The position numbers were made by a program, and so were the translations under genes. The notes beneath the pieces are model-generated. The model had not been told where the DNA came from. It made no database searches and saw nothing but the letters and a program-made list of their open reading frames with translations. DNA of 64,000 bases, from positions 434,001 to 498,000 of the forward strand of contig NZ_JXAL01000001.1 in NCBI RefSeq assembly GCF_000829465.1, given 5' to 3'. Shown piece after piece: positions 33,480-42,953 of this stretch; position 1 is the stretch's first letter; the number at the start of each line of letters is the position of its first letter. The DNA comes from Cohnella kolymensis. Its GTDB lineage: Bacteria; Bacillota; Bacilli; Paenibacillales; Paenibacillaceae.

Positions 33480-34792
33480 TTACTTCTTTAGTTCGCTCGG
33501 GCTGATGCCGTAATATTTTTTGAAGATTTTGCTGAAGTGCTCCGGAGATTCATACCCCACGCGTTCCGCCACCTCGTATCGCCGCATATCGGTTTGCTGC
33601 AGCAGCCGCTTGCTCTCTTCCATTCGCAGCTTGATGACATACTCCCACAAGTTGATGCCCATATTTTTCTTGAACAAATAACTGAGGTAATTGGGACTCA
33701 CATGATTGTTTTGCGCGACTACGTGCAAGGTGAGACCTTTGCGGGCATAATTGCCGAGAATATATTCCTTCGCTTTATCGACGATCAGATTATGCTGGGC
33801 CGAAACTTCATCCGGTGTGGGCTCCTCCTGACTGAAATTCCACTTGAAATCGCCGTAATAGAACACATAATGATCGCGATGCTCGCCGTGCCATCCGATC
33901 GCTCTGCAGGCCTGCTGATTCAGCAGGTTGATGAACTGGGGGCCTTTCAGTATCTGGCTGATTCCGACAACGCAAGAAGTGGACAAATACTTCCGGATAT
34001 TATGATGGAGACTCCGTCCCAACATATCCAATTGGTCGATCTTATTGACCGCATCGTCTGCGTACTGCTCTTCTCTCCATTGCAGAATCGCGCTGATTTC
34101 CGTGCCGCCTGTATAAAAATTGACACTGTTCCACTGGCCTTCCAACACTTCGCTCACAATGTTTAAAGCCCCATATTGCAGCAAATGCGTGTCTTTAGCC
34201 GCCCGCTTCCCGTCAACGTTGTCTAAAAGCTGAATGCGAATGACCGCATAATACGGTCCCGGCAAAGGTGCGTCGGCCGCAGCAGCCGCACGCCCAATCT
34301 CCTCCGTGAACGGCTCGCCGAACAGGCGATTCAGAAGCTCCGTCTGTTCCTGACGCGGTTCGTCCATTCGAAAATGCTCATGAAAACCGGAGGCCCAGTC
34401 CGCTTCCGTGGTTTGGCGCTTATTCAAGTGCAGCAGCACGCTGCGAACGGAGTCGAGGAATTGCTCGCTTTTCAACGGTTTCACCAAATAATCTTTGGCC
34501 CCTAGCGAATGGCCATTTGAGCGTACTGAAACGTTTCGTGAGCCGAAATAATGATCGTTTCCACCCACGGTTTCAGGATTTTGGCCTGGTGCATCAGTTC
34601 GATGCCGTTCATGGCTCCCATCTGAATATCGGTAACGAGCAAATCGATATCTTCCATGCGCAAGTAATCCAACGCTTCGTAGCCGCTGTGAGCAGTATAC
34701 ACTTGCCCGATGTCCAAGCCGGATCCGGCAAGAAGGCTGCTTAATCCTTTGCAAATGAAAGGTTCGTCGTCCACAATGAGAATGCTGTACAT
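33480..34792 (-). pseudogene. AraC-type response regulator (YesN family), frameshifted
   Basis: A YesN-type regulator of about 437 residues interrupted by one base. The N-terminal receiver from ATG 34792 (MYSILIVDDEPFICKG, phosphoacceptor Asp in LLVTDIQMGAMNG, Ser in TIIISAHETF) stops at 34502. The next frame picks up exactly where expected with LGAKDYLVKPL (conserved Lys). The rest follows: a middle region and a C-terminal AraC double helix-turn-helix (LTLHVVAQNNHVSPNYLSYLFKK and YEVAERVGYESPEHFSKIFKKYYGISPSEL). One base is missing after ATTCGC (about 34502). It follows the YesM kinase by 20 bp and should activate the downstream sugar ABC genes. Confidence 0.88.
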
Positions 34793-34812
34793 ATCGATAC
34801 CTCGCCTTTGGC

Positions 34813-36621
34813 TTATTGTTCCGGCACCGGTGACGTCTCGCCGATCGGAAGGATAATCGTCGCGATTGTCGCAACTCCCGGCTCCCTTCGGTAAGTCAGA
34901 CCAAAGGCGTCGCCGAAATGGAGTCTGATCCGTTGATGTACGTTCCGAATGCCGTATCCGAGATCGGGGTGCGACTGTTCTTCGTTCAGAAGCTTGTCGA
35001 TCGCTTGCATGTCCGCTTCTTTATAGCCGTTGTCTTCGACGGTAATGATCATATCTTTGTCCCGCGCGTAAGCGGTTACGATAATACGGCCGTCTTCTCC
35101 CATGTTCTTCACACCGTGATTGATCGCGTTCTCGATGAGCGGCTGTAGCGTCACTTTCGGAATCAAGCGGTCCAGAACTTCGTCCGAGATGCTCCACTCC
35201 ACTTGGAAGCCGTATTCATACCGCTTCCGCTGCAGCCCGGTATAAGCCTGCGCGTGCTCCAATTCCTCTCTCAGGGTAATGAGTTCCCTTCCCCTGCTGA
35301 GCGCGATTTTCATCAACTTGGAAAGCTCTTTGATCATTTCCGCCGATTCCGAGTTGCCTTCCAGAATGCTCTTCCAATAAATGCTTTCAAGCGTGTTGTA
35401 CAGCAAATGCGGGTTGATCTGCTGATAAAGCAGCTGAAGCTGCGACTCCTTCTGCTTGAGTTCCATCAAATATTTGTACTCAACGAAATCGTTGATTCGC
35501 CTGGTGGAATCATAGACCGAAGCGATGAGCACGCCCACTTCGTCTCTCCTGCCGGCTCCGGGCGTACTCGGCACCAGCTTACCCGGCTCGTAGGTTCGGA
35601 TGAAAGACGCCAGTTTATGTAGAGGTGCGATCAAAGAGCGCCACTGGTATACCATGACGATTGCCGCGAAAGCGGCGTAGACGATCGAGATCAACTGGAT
35701 GACCCTCGTCAGCTCGCTCTGCTGCCGGAGCAGCGTTTTCACCGGAATCAGGTAGTACAGCTGCCGGGACAACGATGGATTTGCGTTCACTACATACACG
35801 TAACCGGAAGACATAAAATCGACCGTTCCCCCGGGCTTGATCTTCGCCTCGTATTCGGGATCGACCTGGAGGATGGACCCCATTTCAGGTGTTGTCGCGG
35901 CCAGGATTCGATTGTTGCTGTCGGTCAAATAAATTTCTCCGAAGGGCAAAGATACCGTACGCAAGGATTCGCGGATCGTATGCTCCATATTCGTTACGAC
36001 CAGCGCGCCGATCGCTTTGCCCCCATGAGCGGTACTGTTGACTGCCCGTACATATGCGAGCGTCTTTTTACCGGCGATCGGCCAGTTCTTGTCCAACAGG
36101 GTGAGGAATCCCGATCCTTTCCTGCTGACCGCGTCCTCCATCCAAACAGGAACCGTCTTATCGTTATAGAAATAAACGCCTTCGGTCGAAGTGAAATTAT
36201 CCGGCGCGAAGCTGTAATATTGATCCGGATCGTAGATATACAACGAGAAGGACATCGCTTCCCCGTCTACACCTCCCTGCGAATAACTGGTCAGCAGTTG
36301 TTCCATGTGTACGTATTCCCGTACACGTTCGTAAATGGTCTCGGATTCCCAAGTACCAAGAGATTGCACCAGGGGATTTTGAATGATCGTCCGGGTCACC
36401 TGATCGATCGCTCCGAGATCGCGGCCGATCAGAAGATGGTTCTCTTTATTCAGTTCCCTGTAGGCTTCGGTGACATGGCGGGTCAGGATTTGCTCCGCTT
36501 TCGAATTGCCGTACCAATGCAGCACGAAGACGGGACTGATTAGGAGTACAAAAAGCAGCAGAAACTGCTGTTTGACGCTCATTTTGGTCAGGGGATTACC
36601 GTTACCGAACCATGCTCTCAT
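34813..36621 (-). CDS. Sensor histidine kinase, YesM family
   Basis: A 602-residue membrane kinase. Helices at about 20-40 and 290-312 flank a large extracytoplasmic dCache-like sensor. A HAMP domain follows (LIAPLHKLASFIRTYEPG), then a His_kinase domain with YQQINPHLLYNTLESIYWKS (phospho-His) and an ATPase domain with LQPLIENAINHGVKN and DLGYGIRNVHQRIRLHFG. This is the standard YesM/LytS-type layout. It pairs with the YesN regulator directly downstream and likely senses an extracellular sugar or its binding protein. Confidence 0.93.
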   Translation of the reverse strand: MRAWFGNGNPLTKMSVKQQFLLLFVLLISPVFVLHWYGNSKAEQILTRHVTEAYRELNKENHLLIGRDLGAIDQVTRTIIQNPLVQSLGTWESETIYERVREYVHMEQLLTSYSQGGVDGEAMSFSLYIYDPDQYYSFAPDNFTSTEGVYFYNDKTVPVWMEDAVSRKGSGFLTLLDKNWPIAGKKTLAYVRAVNSTAHGGKAIGALVVTNMEHTIRESLRTVSLPFGEIYLTDSNNRILAATTPEMGSILQVDPEYEAKIKPGGTVDFMSSGYVYVVNANPSLSRQLYYLIPVKTLLRQQSELTRVIQLISIVYAAFAAIVMVYQWRSLIAPLHKLASFIRTYEPGKLVPSTPGAGRRDEVGVLIASVYDSTRRINDFVEYKYLMELKQKESQLQLLYQQINPHLLYNTLESIYWKSILEGNSESAEMIKELSKLMKIALSRGRELITLREELEHAQAYTGLQRKRYEYGFQVEWSISDEVLDRLIPKVTLQPLIENAINHGVKNMGEDGRIIVTAYARDKDMIITVEDNGYKEADMQAIDKLLNEEQSHPDLGYGIRNVHQRIRLHFGDAFGLTYRREPGVATIATIILPIGETSPVPEQ

Positions 36622-36762
36622 ACAGCTCTCCCTTCGACTTTGACCCAGTATATAAATATCCCGGCTATTGTTGTATGCCTGTTTCTATCGATTTAAAGTG
36701 TTTTATTACAATCTTATATTTCAAACGCGCAACTGCATATGTAAAAATAACAAATTAACATA

Positions 36763-36796
36763 AAAGCCGCCGGAACATAAAGCTCCGGTGGCTTTG
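36763..36796 (-). terminator. Terminator after the SDR gene
   Basis: AAAGCCACCGGA pairs with TCCGGCGGCTTT on the minus strand, then a T-rich stretch. Confidence 0.8.
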
Positions 36797-36823
36797 TCAA
36801 ACTTTTGCGCTTATTCCGGTTCT

Positions 36824-37723
36824 TCATGTTTCTGTCATAATGCCGCCGTTCACGTGCAGCACCTGTCCCGTAACAAAAGAAGAGTCTTCTGAAGCTAAAT
36901 AGATGTAGGTCGGCGCAAGCTCGAACGGCTGTCCTGCGCGTTTCATCGGTGTGTTCACACCGAATGTCCGAACATACTCGGCTGAATAACTGGATACGAT
37001 GAGCGGTGTCCAAATCGGACCCGGCGCCACGGCGTTGACGCGGATCCCTTTGTCGACCAGTTGGAGTGACAGCGAACGTGTGAACGATACGATTGCACCT
37101 TTGGTCGAGGAATAATCAACAAGCAAAGGCGCACCTGCATAAGCGGTTACGGAAGCCGTCGATATAATGGAGCTTCCCGGGCTTAGATAAGGAAGTGCGG
37201 CTTTCGTCATGTAAAACAGCGGAAATATGTTCGTGCGGTACGTATTCTCGAGCTGCTCGTCGGAAATGTCCAAGATGCTTGCCTGAGGAAACTGAACCCC
37301 TTGGTTCAATATTAATACATCAAGCTTCCCGTAACATTCCAAAGTTCTTCTTACCGCCTCTGCGGAAAAAGCGGGCTGGCGCAAATCGCCTTCAATCATA
37401 AGGCAGCGGCGCCCGTAACTCTCCACCATCCGCTTAGTCGCTTCGGCGTCCACCCGTTCATACAAGTAGACGATCGCAATATCTGCTCCTTCTTTAGCGA
37501 AACCGATTGCGACAGCACGGCCGATCCCGCTGTCTCCTCCGGTAATAATGGCGATTTTCCCGGCTAATTTTCCGCTTCCCTTGTATTGCGGATTGTCGGA
37601 GATCGGAACCGGATACATCAAATATTCCAAACCGGGCTGCACATTCTGATGCTGCGGCGGAAAAGTGATCGGCACCTGGCGGCAGCGTGATTCATAACCG
37701 TAATAAGGATACATTGGAATCAT
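36824..37723 (-). CDS. Short-chain dehydrogenase/reductase (YhdF/YdaD-like)
   Basis: A 299-residue SDR with an N-terminal extension of about 50 residues (MIPMYPYYGYESRCRQVPITFPPQHQ..), as in B. subtilis general-stress SDRs such as YdaD and YhdF. The NAD(P) motif is ITGGDSGIGRAVA, the catalytic residues are Ser in ISTASVTAYAG and YxxxK in YSSTKGAIV, and the NQG and RVNAVAPGPIWTPL segments are also present. ATG 37723 has GGAGG seven bases upstream. It is monocistronic. The true substrate is unknown. Confidence 0.88.
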   Translation of the reverse strand: MIPMYPYYGYESRCRQVPITFPPQHQNVQPGLEYLMYPVPISDNPQYKGSGKLAGKIAIITGGDSGIGRAVAIGFAKEGADIAIVYLYERVDAEATKRMVESYGRRCLMIEGDLRQPAFSAEAVRRTLECYGKLDVLILNQGVQFPQASILDISDEQLENTYRTNIFPLFYMTKAALPYLSPGSSIISTASVTAYAGAPLLVDYSSTKGAIVSFTRSLSLQLVDKGIRVNAVAPGPIWTPLIVSSYSAEYVRTFGVNTPMKRAGQPFELAPTYIYLASEDSSFVTGQVLHVNGGIMTET

Positions 37724-37969
37724 GGACAATCCTCCATTGCAATTCTGATCAACAGTAGGATATTCGCCCAGTGCCCGCTTGTGCTATCCTGTAATCCATT
37801 TTTAAGGTTGTGTCCGAGATTGGTACCCAGCCGAGCCTTAAGCGAACAAGCGGGGCTTGACTGTGTACATGCCGTTTTTATTGCAATTGTGCCAATAGAC
37901 TGACCGTATATTTATCTCCACAATATATTAGACAGGGTAATGACAATAACAAAAACGGTGGTGAGTTCG

Positions 37970-38086
37970 ATGTCTTATGCTGGTGGAGTTGGTTATTCCT
38001 GTGCCGGGTATGGCGCGGGTCGTGGGGCTGCGTTCTTTCTGGTGCTTTTCGTCTTGCTGGTTATCATTTTGAGAGCAGGCTTCTAA
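37970..38086 (+). CDS. YjcZ-family small sporulation-type membrane peptide
   Basis: A 38-residue peptide too short for most ORF filters. The Gly/Tyr-rich N-terminus (MSYAGGVGYSCAGYGAGRG) is followed by one transmembrane helix (AAFFLVLFVLLVIILRAGF). This is the classic YjcZ/SscA layout of small spore-associated proteins in Bacillales. GGTGGTGAG lies upstream and a strong terminator downstream, so it is a complete transcription unit. Its function in Paenibacillus is not established. Confidence 0.85.
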   Translation: MSYAGGVGYSCAGYGAGRGAAFFLVLFVLLVIILRAGF

Positions 38087-38106
38087 TCAAAGAATTTATT
38101 AGTTCC

Positions 38107-38152
38107 ATCCCCCTGAAGGCTGAAGTCCAGCCTGTGGGGGGACTTTTTTTTT
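38107..38152 (+). terminator. Terminator of the YjcZ-type gene
   Basis: TCCCCCTGAAGGCTG pairs with CAGCCTGTGGGGGGA and is followed by nine Ts. Confidence 0.92.
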
Positions 38153-38156
38153 ACAA

Positions 38157-38197
38157 CAAAAAACCTTGATATACCATGGGTGTGGTGTATCAAGGTT
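38157..38197 (-). terminator. Terminator of the RpiB/ABC/HIBADH operon
   Basis: On the minus strand AACCTTGATACACCA pairs with TGGTATATCAAGGTT and is followed by TTTTT, 15 bp after the reductase stop codon. Confidence 0.9.
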
Positions 38198-38211
38198 GAT
38201 GACTAACTTCA

Positions 38212-39075
38212 TTATTCTGCAAGAATGAACTTGCTGATGGCGGAAAAGTCCTGTTCCCCGCAGTCCCTTTCGCTCATCTTATACAGCTGCAGTGCGAGTG
38301 TGGCCAGTGGCAGCGTAAGATCCGCTCCTTCTGCAGCCGCGATTTGCATATCTTTTTTCATCAATCTATGTTTAAATCCAAGGGAAAAATCGCGAGTCGA
38401 AATACTGTTCGATTTGTTAAGCAGCATCCAAGAAGCACCTGAACTCTTCCCGATCACTTCTTTTAACATTTCAATATCAATATCCAGCTTCTCCGCCAAA
38501 GCCAACGCTTCTGCAGCCGCGATCATATGAATGCCCGCCAGCATCTGATTGATGGCTTTAATCGCTTTGCCGGCACCAACGGAGCCAACCAAAAAGATGT
38601 TTTGGGCCATCGCTTCCAGTACCGGACGAGCGCGCTCAAGAACCTCCGAAGTTCCGCCGGCCATGACGGTCAGTGTGCCTTTCTCGGCACCCGCCGTACC
38701 GCCGCTGACCGGTGCATCCAGCACTAAAATCTGCTTCTCCTGATAGGCGGCATGAACCCGCTTCATCATCTCCGGTGAGCCGGAGGTCATTTCAATCAAT
38801 AGGCTGCCGGACCGGAGGCCTCCCAACACTGCTGGAGATAGAAGCACCTCTTTTATTTCCCGATCCTCGGGCAAAATCGTGATCAATACGTCACAATGCG
38901 AAATCATGTCTGAAAGGAAGGCATGCGTATAAGCCCCTTCCTTCTTGAGCGCCTCAACTGAACCGGGACTCCTTGGCCCCGCCACATGCAGCTCGAATCC
39001 GTTACGGAGCAAGTTTCGAGCCATCGGCAGCCCCATGGCGCCAAGCCCGATAAAACCCACGCGTTTCGTTCCCAT
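38212..39075 (-). CDS. 3-Hydroxyisobutyrate dehydrogenase family reductase (GarR/tartronate semialdehyde reductase-like)
   Basis: A 287-residue NAD(P)-dependent beta-hydroxyacid dehydrogenase. The Rossmann motif GFIGLGAMGLPMARNLL is at the N-terminus, the substrate loop is DAPVSGGTAGAEKGTL, and the catalytic lysine lies in GAGKAIKAINQMLAG (about residue 170). The family includes HIBADH, tartronate semialdehyde reductase (GarR) and L-threonate dehydrogenase (LtnD). It is the last gene of the RpiB-ABC operon, 24 bp after a permease. This suggests it acts on a sugar acid or semialdehyde from the imported compound. Confidence 0.9.
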   Translation of the reverse strand: MGTKRVGFIGLGAMGLPMARNLLRNGFELHVAGPRSPGSVEALKKEGAYTHAFLSDMISHCDVLITILPEDREIKEVLLSPAVLGGLRSGSLLIEMTSGSPEMMKRVHAAYQEKQILVLDAPVSGGTAGAEKGTLTVMAGGTSEVLERARPVLEAMAQNIFLVGSVGAGKAIKAINQMLAGIHMIAAAEALALAEKLDIDIEMLKEVIGKSSGASWMLLNKSNSISTRDFSLGFKHRLMKKDMQIAAAEGADLTLPLATLALQLYKMSERDCGEQDFSAISKFILAE

Positions 39076-39099
39076 ACCTTTTCGCCTCCAGATGAGAAT

Positions 39100-39939
39100 T
39101 TACTTGATTCCGGATGTCGCAATCCCTTCAACGATAAAACGCTGGAAGAACATGAACATTAAAAATACCGGCACGATGGAAAGGAACGACATCGCAAACA
39201 AGGAACCGAGCGCGGATTCCCCCATGGCATCGAGGAAGATCCGAAGCGCAAGCGTAACCGTTAGTTTCTCTTGACCCGTCAGGTAGAGCAGCTGGCTGAA
39301 GAAATCGTTCCATGTCCAAATAAAGGTGAATATCGTCGTCGTCACAATCGCCGGCACGATCAACGGCAGAATGACTTTTGTATAGATGCGGAACGGACCG
39401 CAGCCGTCTACAGTGGCCGCTTGATCCAGCTCACGCGGCAGCGAACGGATAAACTGAACGGTCAGGAAAACGAAGAAACCTTCGGTTGCAAAAAACTTCG
39501 GGACGACGATCGGGAGGATCGTATTCATCCAATCCAGCTTGTTGAACATGATGTACTGGGGGATGACCAGGACATGCAGGGGGATCATCATGGTCATCAG
39601 CATAAGACCGAACATTAACTTCTTCGCTTTGAACTCCAATCTCGCAAAAGCGTAAGCCGCCAGCGAGCAAGAAACGACATTGCCTATAATCGCAATCGCG
39701 ACGAGTGTGATCGAGTTGAGATAATACGTCGTAAAAGTCGTCTTCGATATGCCGGCCCAACCTTTGATGTAATGATCCATGGTCACTTTTTTCGGCCACA
39801 GGCTGTTGTCGGTAAAAATCAGCTCCGACGGTTTCAACGAGCTGCTGAGCATCCACAGGATAGGGTAAAGCATGATGACGACCCCGGCGATGATCAGCGT
39901 ATGTAGCAGTATCTTTTGATAGCGGTTAGCCAATGCCAT
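39100..39939 (-). CDS. Sugar ABC transporter permease (MalG type)
   Basis: A 279-residue CUT1 permease with six hydrophobic segments. The EAA loop region reads DQAATVDGCGPFRIYTKVILPLIVPA. It follows the partner permease by 13 bp. It has no ATPase nearby and likely uses a shared one. Confidence 0.92.
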   Translation of the reverse strand: MALANRYQKILLHTLIIAGVVIMLYPILWMLSSSLKPSELIFTDNSLWPKKVTMDHYIKGWAGISKTTFTTYYLNSITLVAIAIIGNVVSCSLAAYAFARLEFKAKKLMFGLMLMTMMIPLHVLVIPQYIMFNKLDWMNTILPIVVPKFFATEGFFVFLTVQFIRSLPRELDQAATVDGCGPFRIYTKVILPLIVPAIVTTTIFTFIWTWNDFFSQLLYLTGQEKLTVTLALRIFLDAMGESALGSLFAMSFLSIVPVFLMFMFFQRFIVEGIATSGIK

Positions 39940-39952
39940 ATCTCATCACCCC

Positions 39953-40852
39953 CTAATTATCATAGTGAACCCATCGATCGGAGGCTTTGAACGCGAGCCA
40001 GGTGAACACACCGATGATGATAAACAACACCCAGGCCATCGAAGAAGCATAGCCCATCTGGAAGTTGCCGAATCCGTTCTGGTAGAGATACAACGTGTAA
40101 AAAAGCGTGGAGTTTACCGGTCCGCCGGTTCCTTCGCTGATAATGTACGCCGGGGTAAACGCCTGAAAGGAGCTGATCATCTGCATGATCGCATTAAATA
40201 GCAGAATCGGCGTCAGCATCGGCAGCGTTATATGAGCGAATTGTTTCCAACGTCCGGCTCCGTCCAGGGAAGAAGCCTCGTAAAAATCGCTTGGAATCTG
40301 TTTAAGTCCGGCAAGAAAAATGATCATCGGGGATCCGAACTGCCAAACCTTCAACAGGATGAGCGCCCACACGGCATAACCAGGCGTCCCGATCCAGCTG
40401 GGCATATCGAAGCCGAATACTCCAAGCGTCTGATTCACGATGCCTTCCGCGCCGAACACCTGCCGCCACAAGATGGCGATGGCAACGCTCCCGCCGATCA
40501 AAGACGGGATATAATATAGGGATCGGTACGTGCCCAGTCCGCCGATTCCTCTGTTCAAGAGCAGCGCCAACCCTAGGGCAAATGCCAGCTCCAGCGGAAC
40601 CGCCACGAACACATACATAAATGTCACTTTTAAGGATTGCAGGTATTGCGGATCGTCGGTGAACATCGTGAGGTAATTGCGTAAACCGATCCAGTTAGGC
40701 GTTCCTATGAAATTGTAATTCGTAAACGACAAATAGAGAGAAGTGAAAATCGGAATTGCGCTGAACGCCAGCACTCCAATCAGCCATGGAGCCAAAAACA
40801 GATAAGGGATTAGGCCTTCGCCACGTCTACGGGTAAGAACTCTGCGCATCAT
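39953..40852 (-). CDS. Sugar ABC transporter permease (MalF/UgpA type)
   Basis: A 299-residue CUT1 permease with six hydrophobic segments. The EAA loop is EASSLDGAGRWKQFAHITLPMLTPI. Start MMRRVLTRRRGEG at 40852 has AAAGGGG upstream; the longer reading to 40897 passes through the attenuator hairpin and is rejected. Confidence 0.92.
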   Translation of the reverse strand: MMRRVLTRRRGEGLIPYLFLAPWLIGVLAFSAIPIFTSLYLSFTNYNFIGTPNWIGLRNYLTMFTDDPQYLQSLKVTFMYVFVAVPLELAFALGLALLLNRGIGGLGTYRSLYYIPSLIGGSVAIAILWRQVFGAEGIVNQTLGVFGFDMPSWIGTPGYAVWALILLKVWQFGSPMIIFLAGLKQIPSDFYEASSLDGAGRWKQFAHITLPMLTPILLFNAIMQMISSFQAFTPAYIISEGTGGPVNSTLFYTLYLYQNGFGNFQMGYASSMAWVLFIIIGVFTWLAFKASDRWVHYDN

Positions 40853-40864
40853 ACGGACCCCTTT

Positions 40865-40908
40865 CAAGTAAAGAATAGCCTGCGCCTTGTGTAGCACAGG
40901 CTATTCTG
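40865..40908 (-). terminator. Hairpin between binding-protein and permease genes
   Basis: On the minus strand AGAATAGCCTG pairs with CAGGCTATTCT, with a short T-containing tail (TTTACTT). It is probably a partial terminator that keeps the binding protein in excess over the permeases. Confidence 0.78.
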
Positions 40909-40919
40909 CCTTTTACAGC

Positions 40920-42248
40920 CTATCTGTTCAAAATCTGTTGAGCTTGGGAGATAAAATCGTCAGCAGCTTGTTCAATGGTTTTCTGTCCGAAAGCGACCGC
41001 TTGATTTTCCGTCAATACAAGCTTCTGAACCGAGGTGCTTCCCGCCGGCATGGCCGGATAAGGCTTTGTTATCGGCAGCATATCATCCACAAACTTGTAC
41101 TCGATTTTTTCCGGTTCTCCCAGATTCGACAAGATCACGTCCTGCATCTTTTTCGAAGCTTGCGGACCGTGTTCGCCTCGGAAGATCGTAGCAGCGTCGG
41201 ATTCGTTGACAATAAAGTTAAGCAGCAAAGCAGCTTCCTTCGGATGTTTCGAATCCGGTGAAATGCCTGCTCCCGCAATAATCAGTGGGAATACTTTTTC
41301 CCCGCTCGGATTCAGCGGATAGCTGACGATGCTTAATTTGTCTTCTGTGCTTTTTTGGAAAATTTTCAGCTGGTTGGAGCTTTTGCTGATCATCGCTACT
41401 TTGCCGCGTGCCAGCATGGACTGCTCCTGCGGCTTGTCGCCTTGTTCCGCTTGAATGGCCGCGGGAGGAACGACACCGGCTTTGCGCATCTTGTCCCAGA
41501 ACGAGAACCAGTCTACCAGATCTTGCTTCTCGAAGCCGAGGGCCTTCCCGTTAAACATAGATTTTCCTCTTTGCATCAAGAACATATCGAAGCCTCTGTA
41601 AGTGCCGCCTTCGTCCTCCGAAGCCCAAGCATCCTTACCTAAGTATTTTTGCAGCTGCTGCGCCGTATTGAAGTAATCATCCCAAGTCCAATTATTTTTC
41701 GGCAGCGGCACGCCTGCTTTTTCAAAGAGAGTCGTGTTATGAATTACGCCTGTAATGTTATGGCCGAAGCTGATCATATACAGCTTGCCGTCCACTTTGC
41801 CGCCGTTTACATCCGCTTCACTGAAATCGCTTACGTTAAGATCGCCGGAAGCAACGAGAGGATCCAAATCCATATGAATATTTCTCGCCACGAAATCATG
41901 AAGGAAGAAACTGCTCGTCTGTACCACATCCGGGGCATTGCCGCCGGCAGCCTGCGTGTTCAATTTCTCTACGAACTGGTTCTCCGTTCCGAATTCCCGT
42001 TCGACTGTAATATGAGGGTATTTCTCCTCAAATTTATCAAGCAGGGAGTTCATCATGTCATGCCGCGCTTGGCCGCCCCACCAGGCCATCCGAATCGTGA
42101 CATCTTCCTTAGATGGCGCTTCGGATGATGACCCGCCGGCTGCCGGTGTTTCACTTGATGCATTCGGTTGTGCGTTCTTGCCACTGCATGCTGCAAGTAT
42201 CAGCAATAAACCAATCAATAAGACAGACACCCATTTTTGCTTTTTCAA
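40920..42248 (-). CDS. Sugar ABC transporter substrate-binding lipoprotein (CUT1 type)
   Basis: A 442-residue lipoprotein with lipobox LLILAAC near residue 20, then a Ser/Ala-rich linker. The mature part (TIRMAWWGGQARHDMMNSLLDKFEEKYPHITVEREFG..) is a family 1 solute-binding protein. Translation starts at TTG 42248 with GAGGAGG upstream. It lies between rpiB and the permeases. The bound sugar is unknown; the enzymes around it suggest a pentose, tetrose or sugar acid. Confidence 0.92.
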   Translation of the reverse strand: MKKQKWVSVLLIGLLLILAACSGKNAQPNASSETPAAGGSSSEAPSKEDVTIRMAWWGGQARHDMMNSLLDKFEEKYPHITVEREFGTENQFVEKLNTQAAGGNAPDVVQTSSFFLHDFVARNIHMDLDPLVASGDLNVSDFSEADVNGGKVDGKLYMISFGHNITGVIHNTTLFEKAGVPLPKNNWTWDDYFNTAQQLQKYLGKDAWASEDEGGTYRGFDMFLMQRGKSMFNGKALGFEKQDLVDWFSFWDKMRKAGVVPPAAIQAEQGDKPQEQSMLARGKVAMISKSSNQLKIFQKSTEDKLSIVSYPLNPSGEKVFPLIIAGAGISPDSKHPKEAALLLNFIVNESDAATIFRGEHGPQASKKMQDVILSNLGEPEKIEYKFVDDMLPITKPYPAMPAGSTSVQKLVLTENQAVAFGQKTIEQAADDFISQAQQILNR

Positions 42249-42391
42249 GGTAGTTCCTCCTCAACGAATGGTAACCGTACAATTTTTAGTTCAGGTACAG
42301 CCGGTCGGTCACTATGGTGAAGATTGTGATCATCCGCCTCTTGCTTGTCTTACAACAAGCATCACCTCCCCAAGTGGATGGAGCTTATCCG

Positions 42392-42865
42392 TCAGTTCCC
42401 TGCCTCCGGGTTATGGGACGCAAACTCCCGCTCCATGGCGTGCAGCTTCCGTACTCTTCTGCGAAACTCTTCATCCGTACTGAATTCCGCTTTCAAATAG
42501 CTTTCAATTAAATCGACCACCAGCCAAGGGCCTACAATCTGTGCGCCGACACACATCACATTAACGTCGTCGTGTTCCACGCTTTGGTGCGCGGAGTAGA
42601 CATCATGGCATACCGATGCTCGTATACCGGGAATTTTGTTCGCGGCTATGCACGCACCCACGCCTGTACCGCACACCAGGATGGCGCGCTCAGATTTGCC
42701 GGAGAGCACGGCGTCGCATACGGTTCTCGTGATATCCGGAAAATCGATGGGATTTTCGTCATGTGTCCCATAATCGGTAACTTCGTGACCCATGGATTTT
42801 AAAGCGTTTACAACTGTTGCTTTTAAAGGAAACCCTGCGTGATCTCCGCCAACTGCAATTTTCAT
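42392..42865 (-). CDS. rpiB: Ribose-5-phosphate isomerase B family sugar-phosphate isomerase
   Basis: A 157-residue RpiB/LacAB-family isomerase. The N-terminus KIAVGGDHAGFPLK, the active-site Cys in AILVCGTGVGACIAANKIPGIRAS and the HDDVNVMCVGAQIVG segment are all typical. ATG 42865 has GGAGG upstream. RpiB homologues in catabolic operons often isomerise allose-6-phosphate or tetrulose-phosphates instead of ribose-5-phosphate. This gene opens the transport operon behind its own LacI operator, so such a specialised role is likely. Confidence 0.92.
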   Translation of the reverse strand: MKIAVGGDHAGFPLKATVVNALKSMGHEVTDYGTHDENPIDFPDITRTVCDAVLSGKSERAILVCGTGVGACIAANKIPGIRASVCHDVYSAHQSVEHDDVNVMCVGAQIVGPWLVVDLIESYLKAEFSTDEEFRRRVRKLHAMEREFASHNPEAGN

Positions 42866-42897
42866 CTGATCATTTCCTCCTGTGTCATCCATCCATC

Positions 42898-42913
42898 ATT
42901 TAATCGATTAAAT
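42898..42913. promoter_or_regulatory. LacI-family operator upstream of rpiB
   Basis: ATTTAATCGATTAAAT is a perfect 16-bp palindrome placed at the predicted transcription start, just after a TATAAT (42926-42921, minus strand). It is nearly the same as the dyad in the adjacent lacI promoter. Confidence 0.8.
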
Positions 42914-42953
42914 AAACAAAATTATATATGCTTTTCACACGGTAACCTGCGAA

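Noticed and set aside
34502-34874. The N-terminal extension of the AraC-type ORF (residues 1-125 of the longer reading) as a real protein start
   Set aside because: It is Arg/Ser-rich nonsense in the wrong frame. The receiver domain in the adjacent frame covers the same DNA, so the correct reading is one frameshifted gene.
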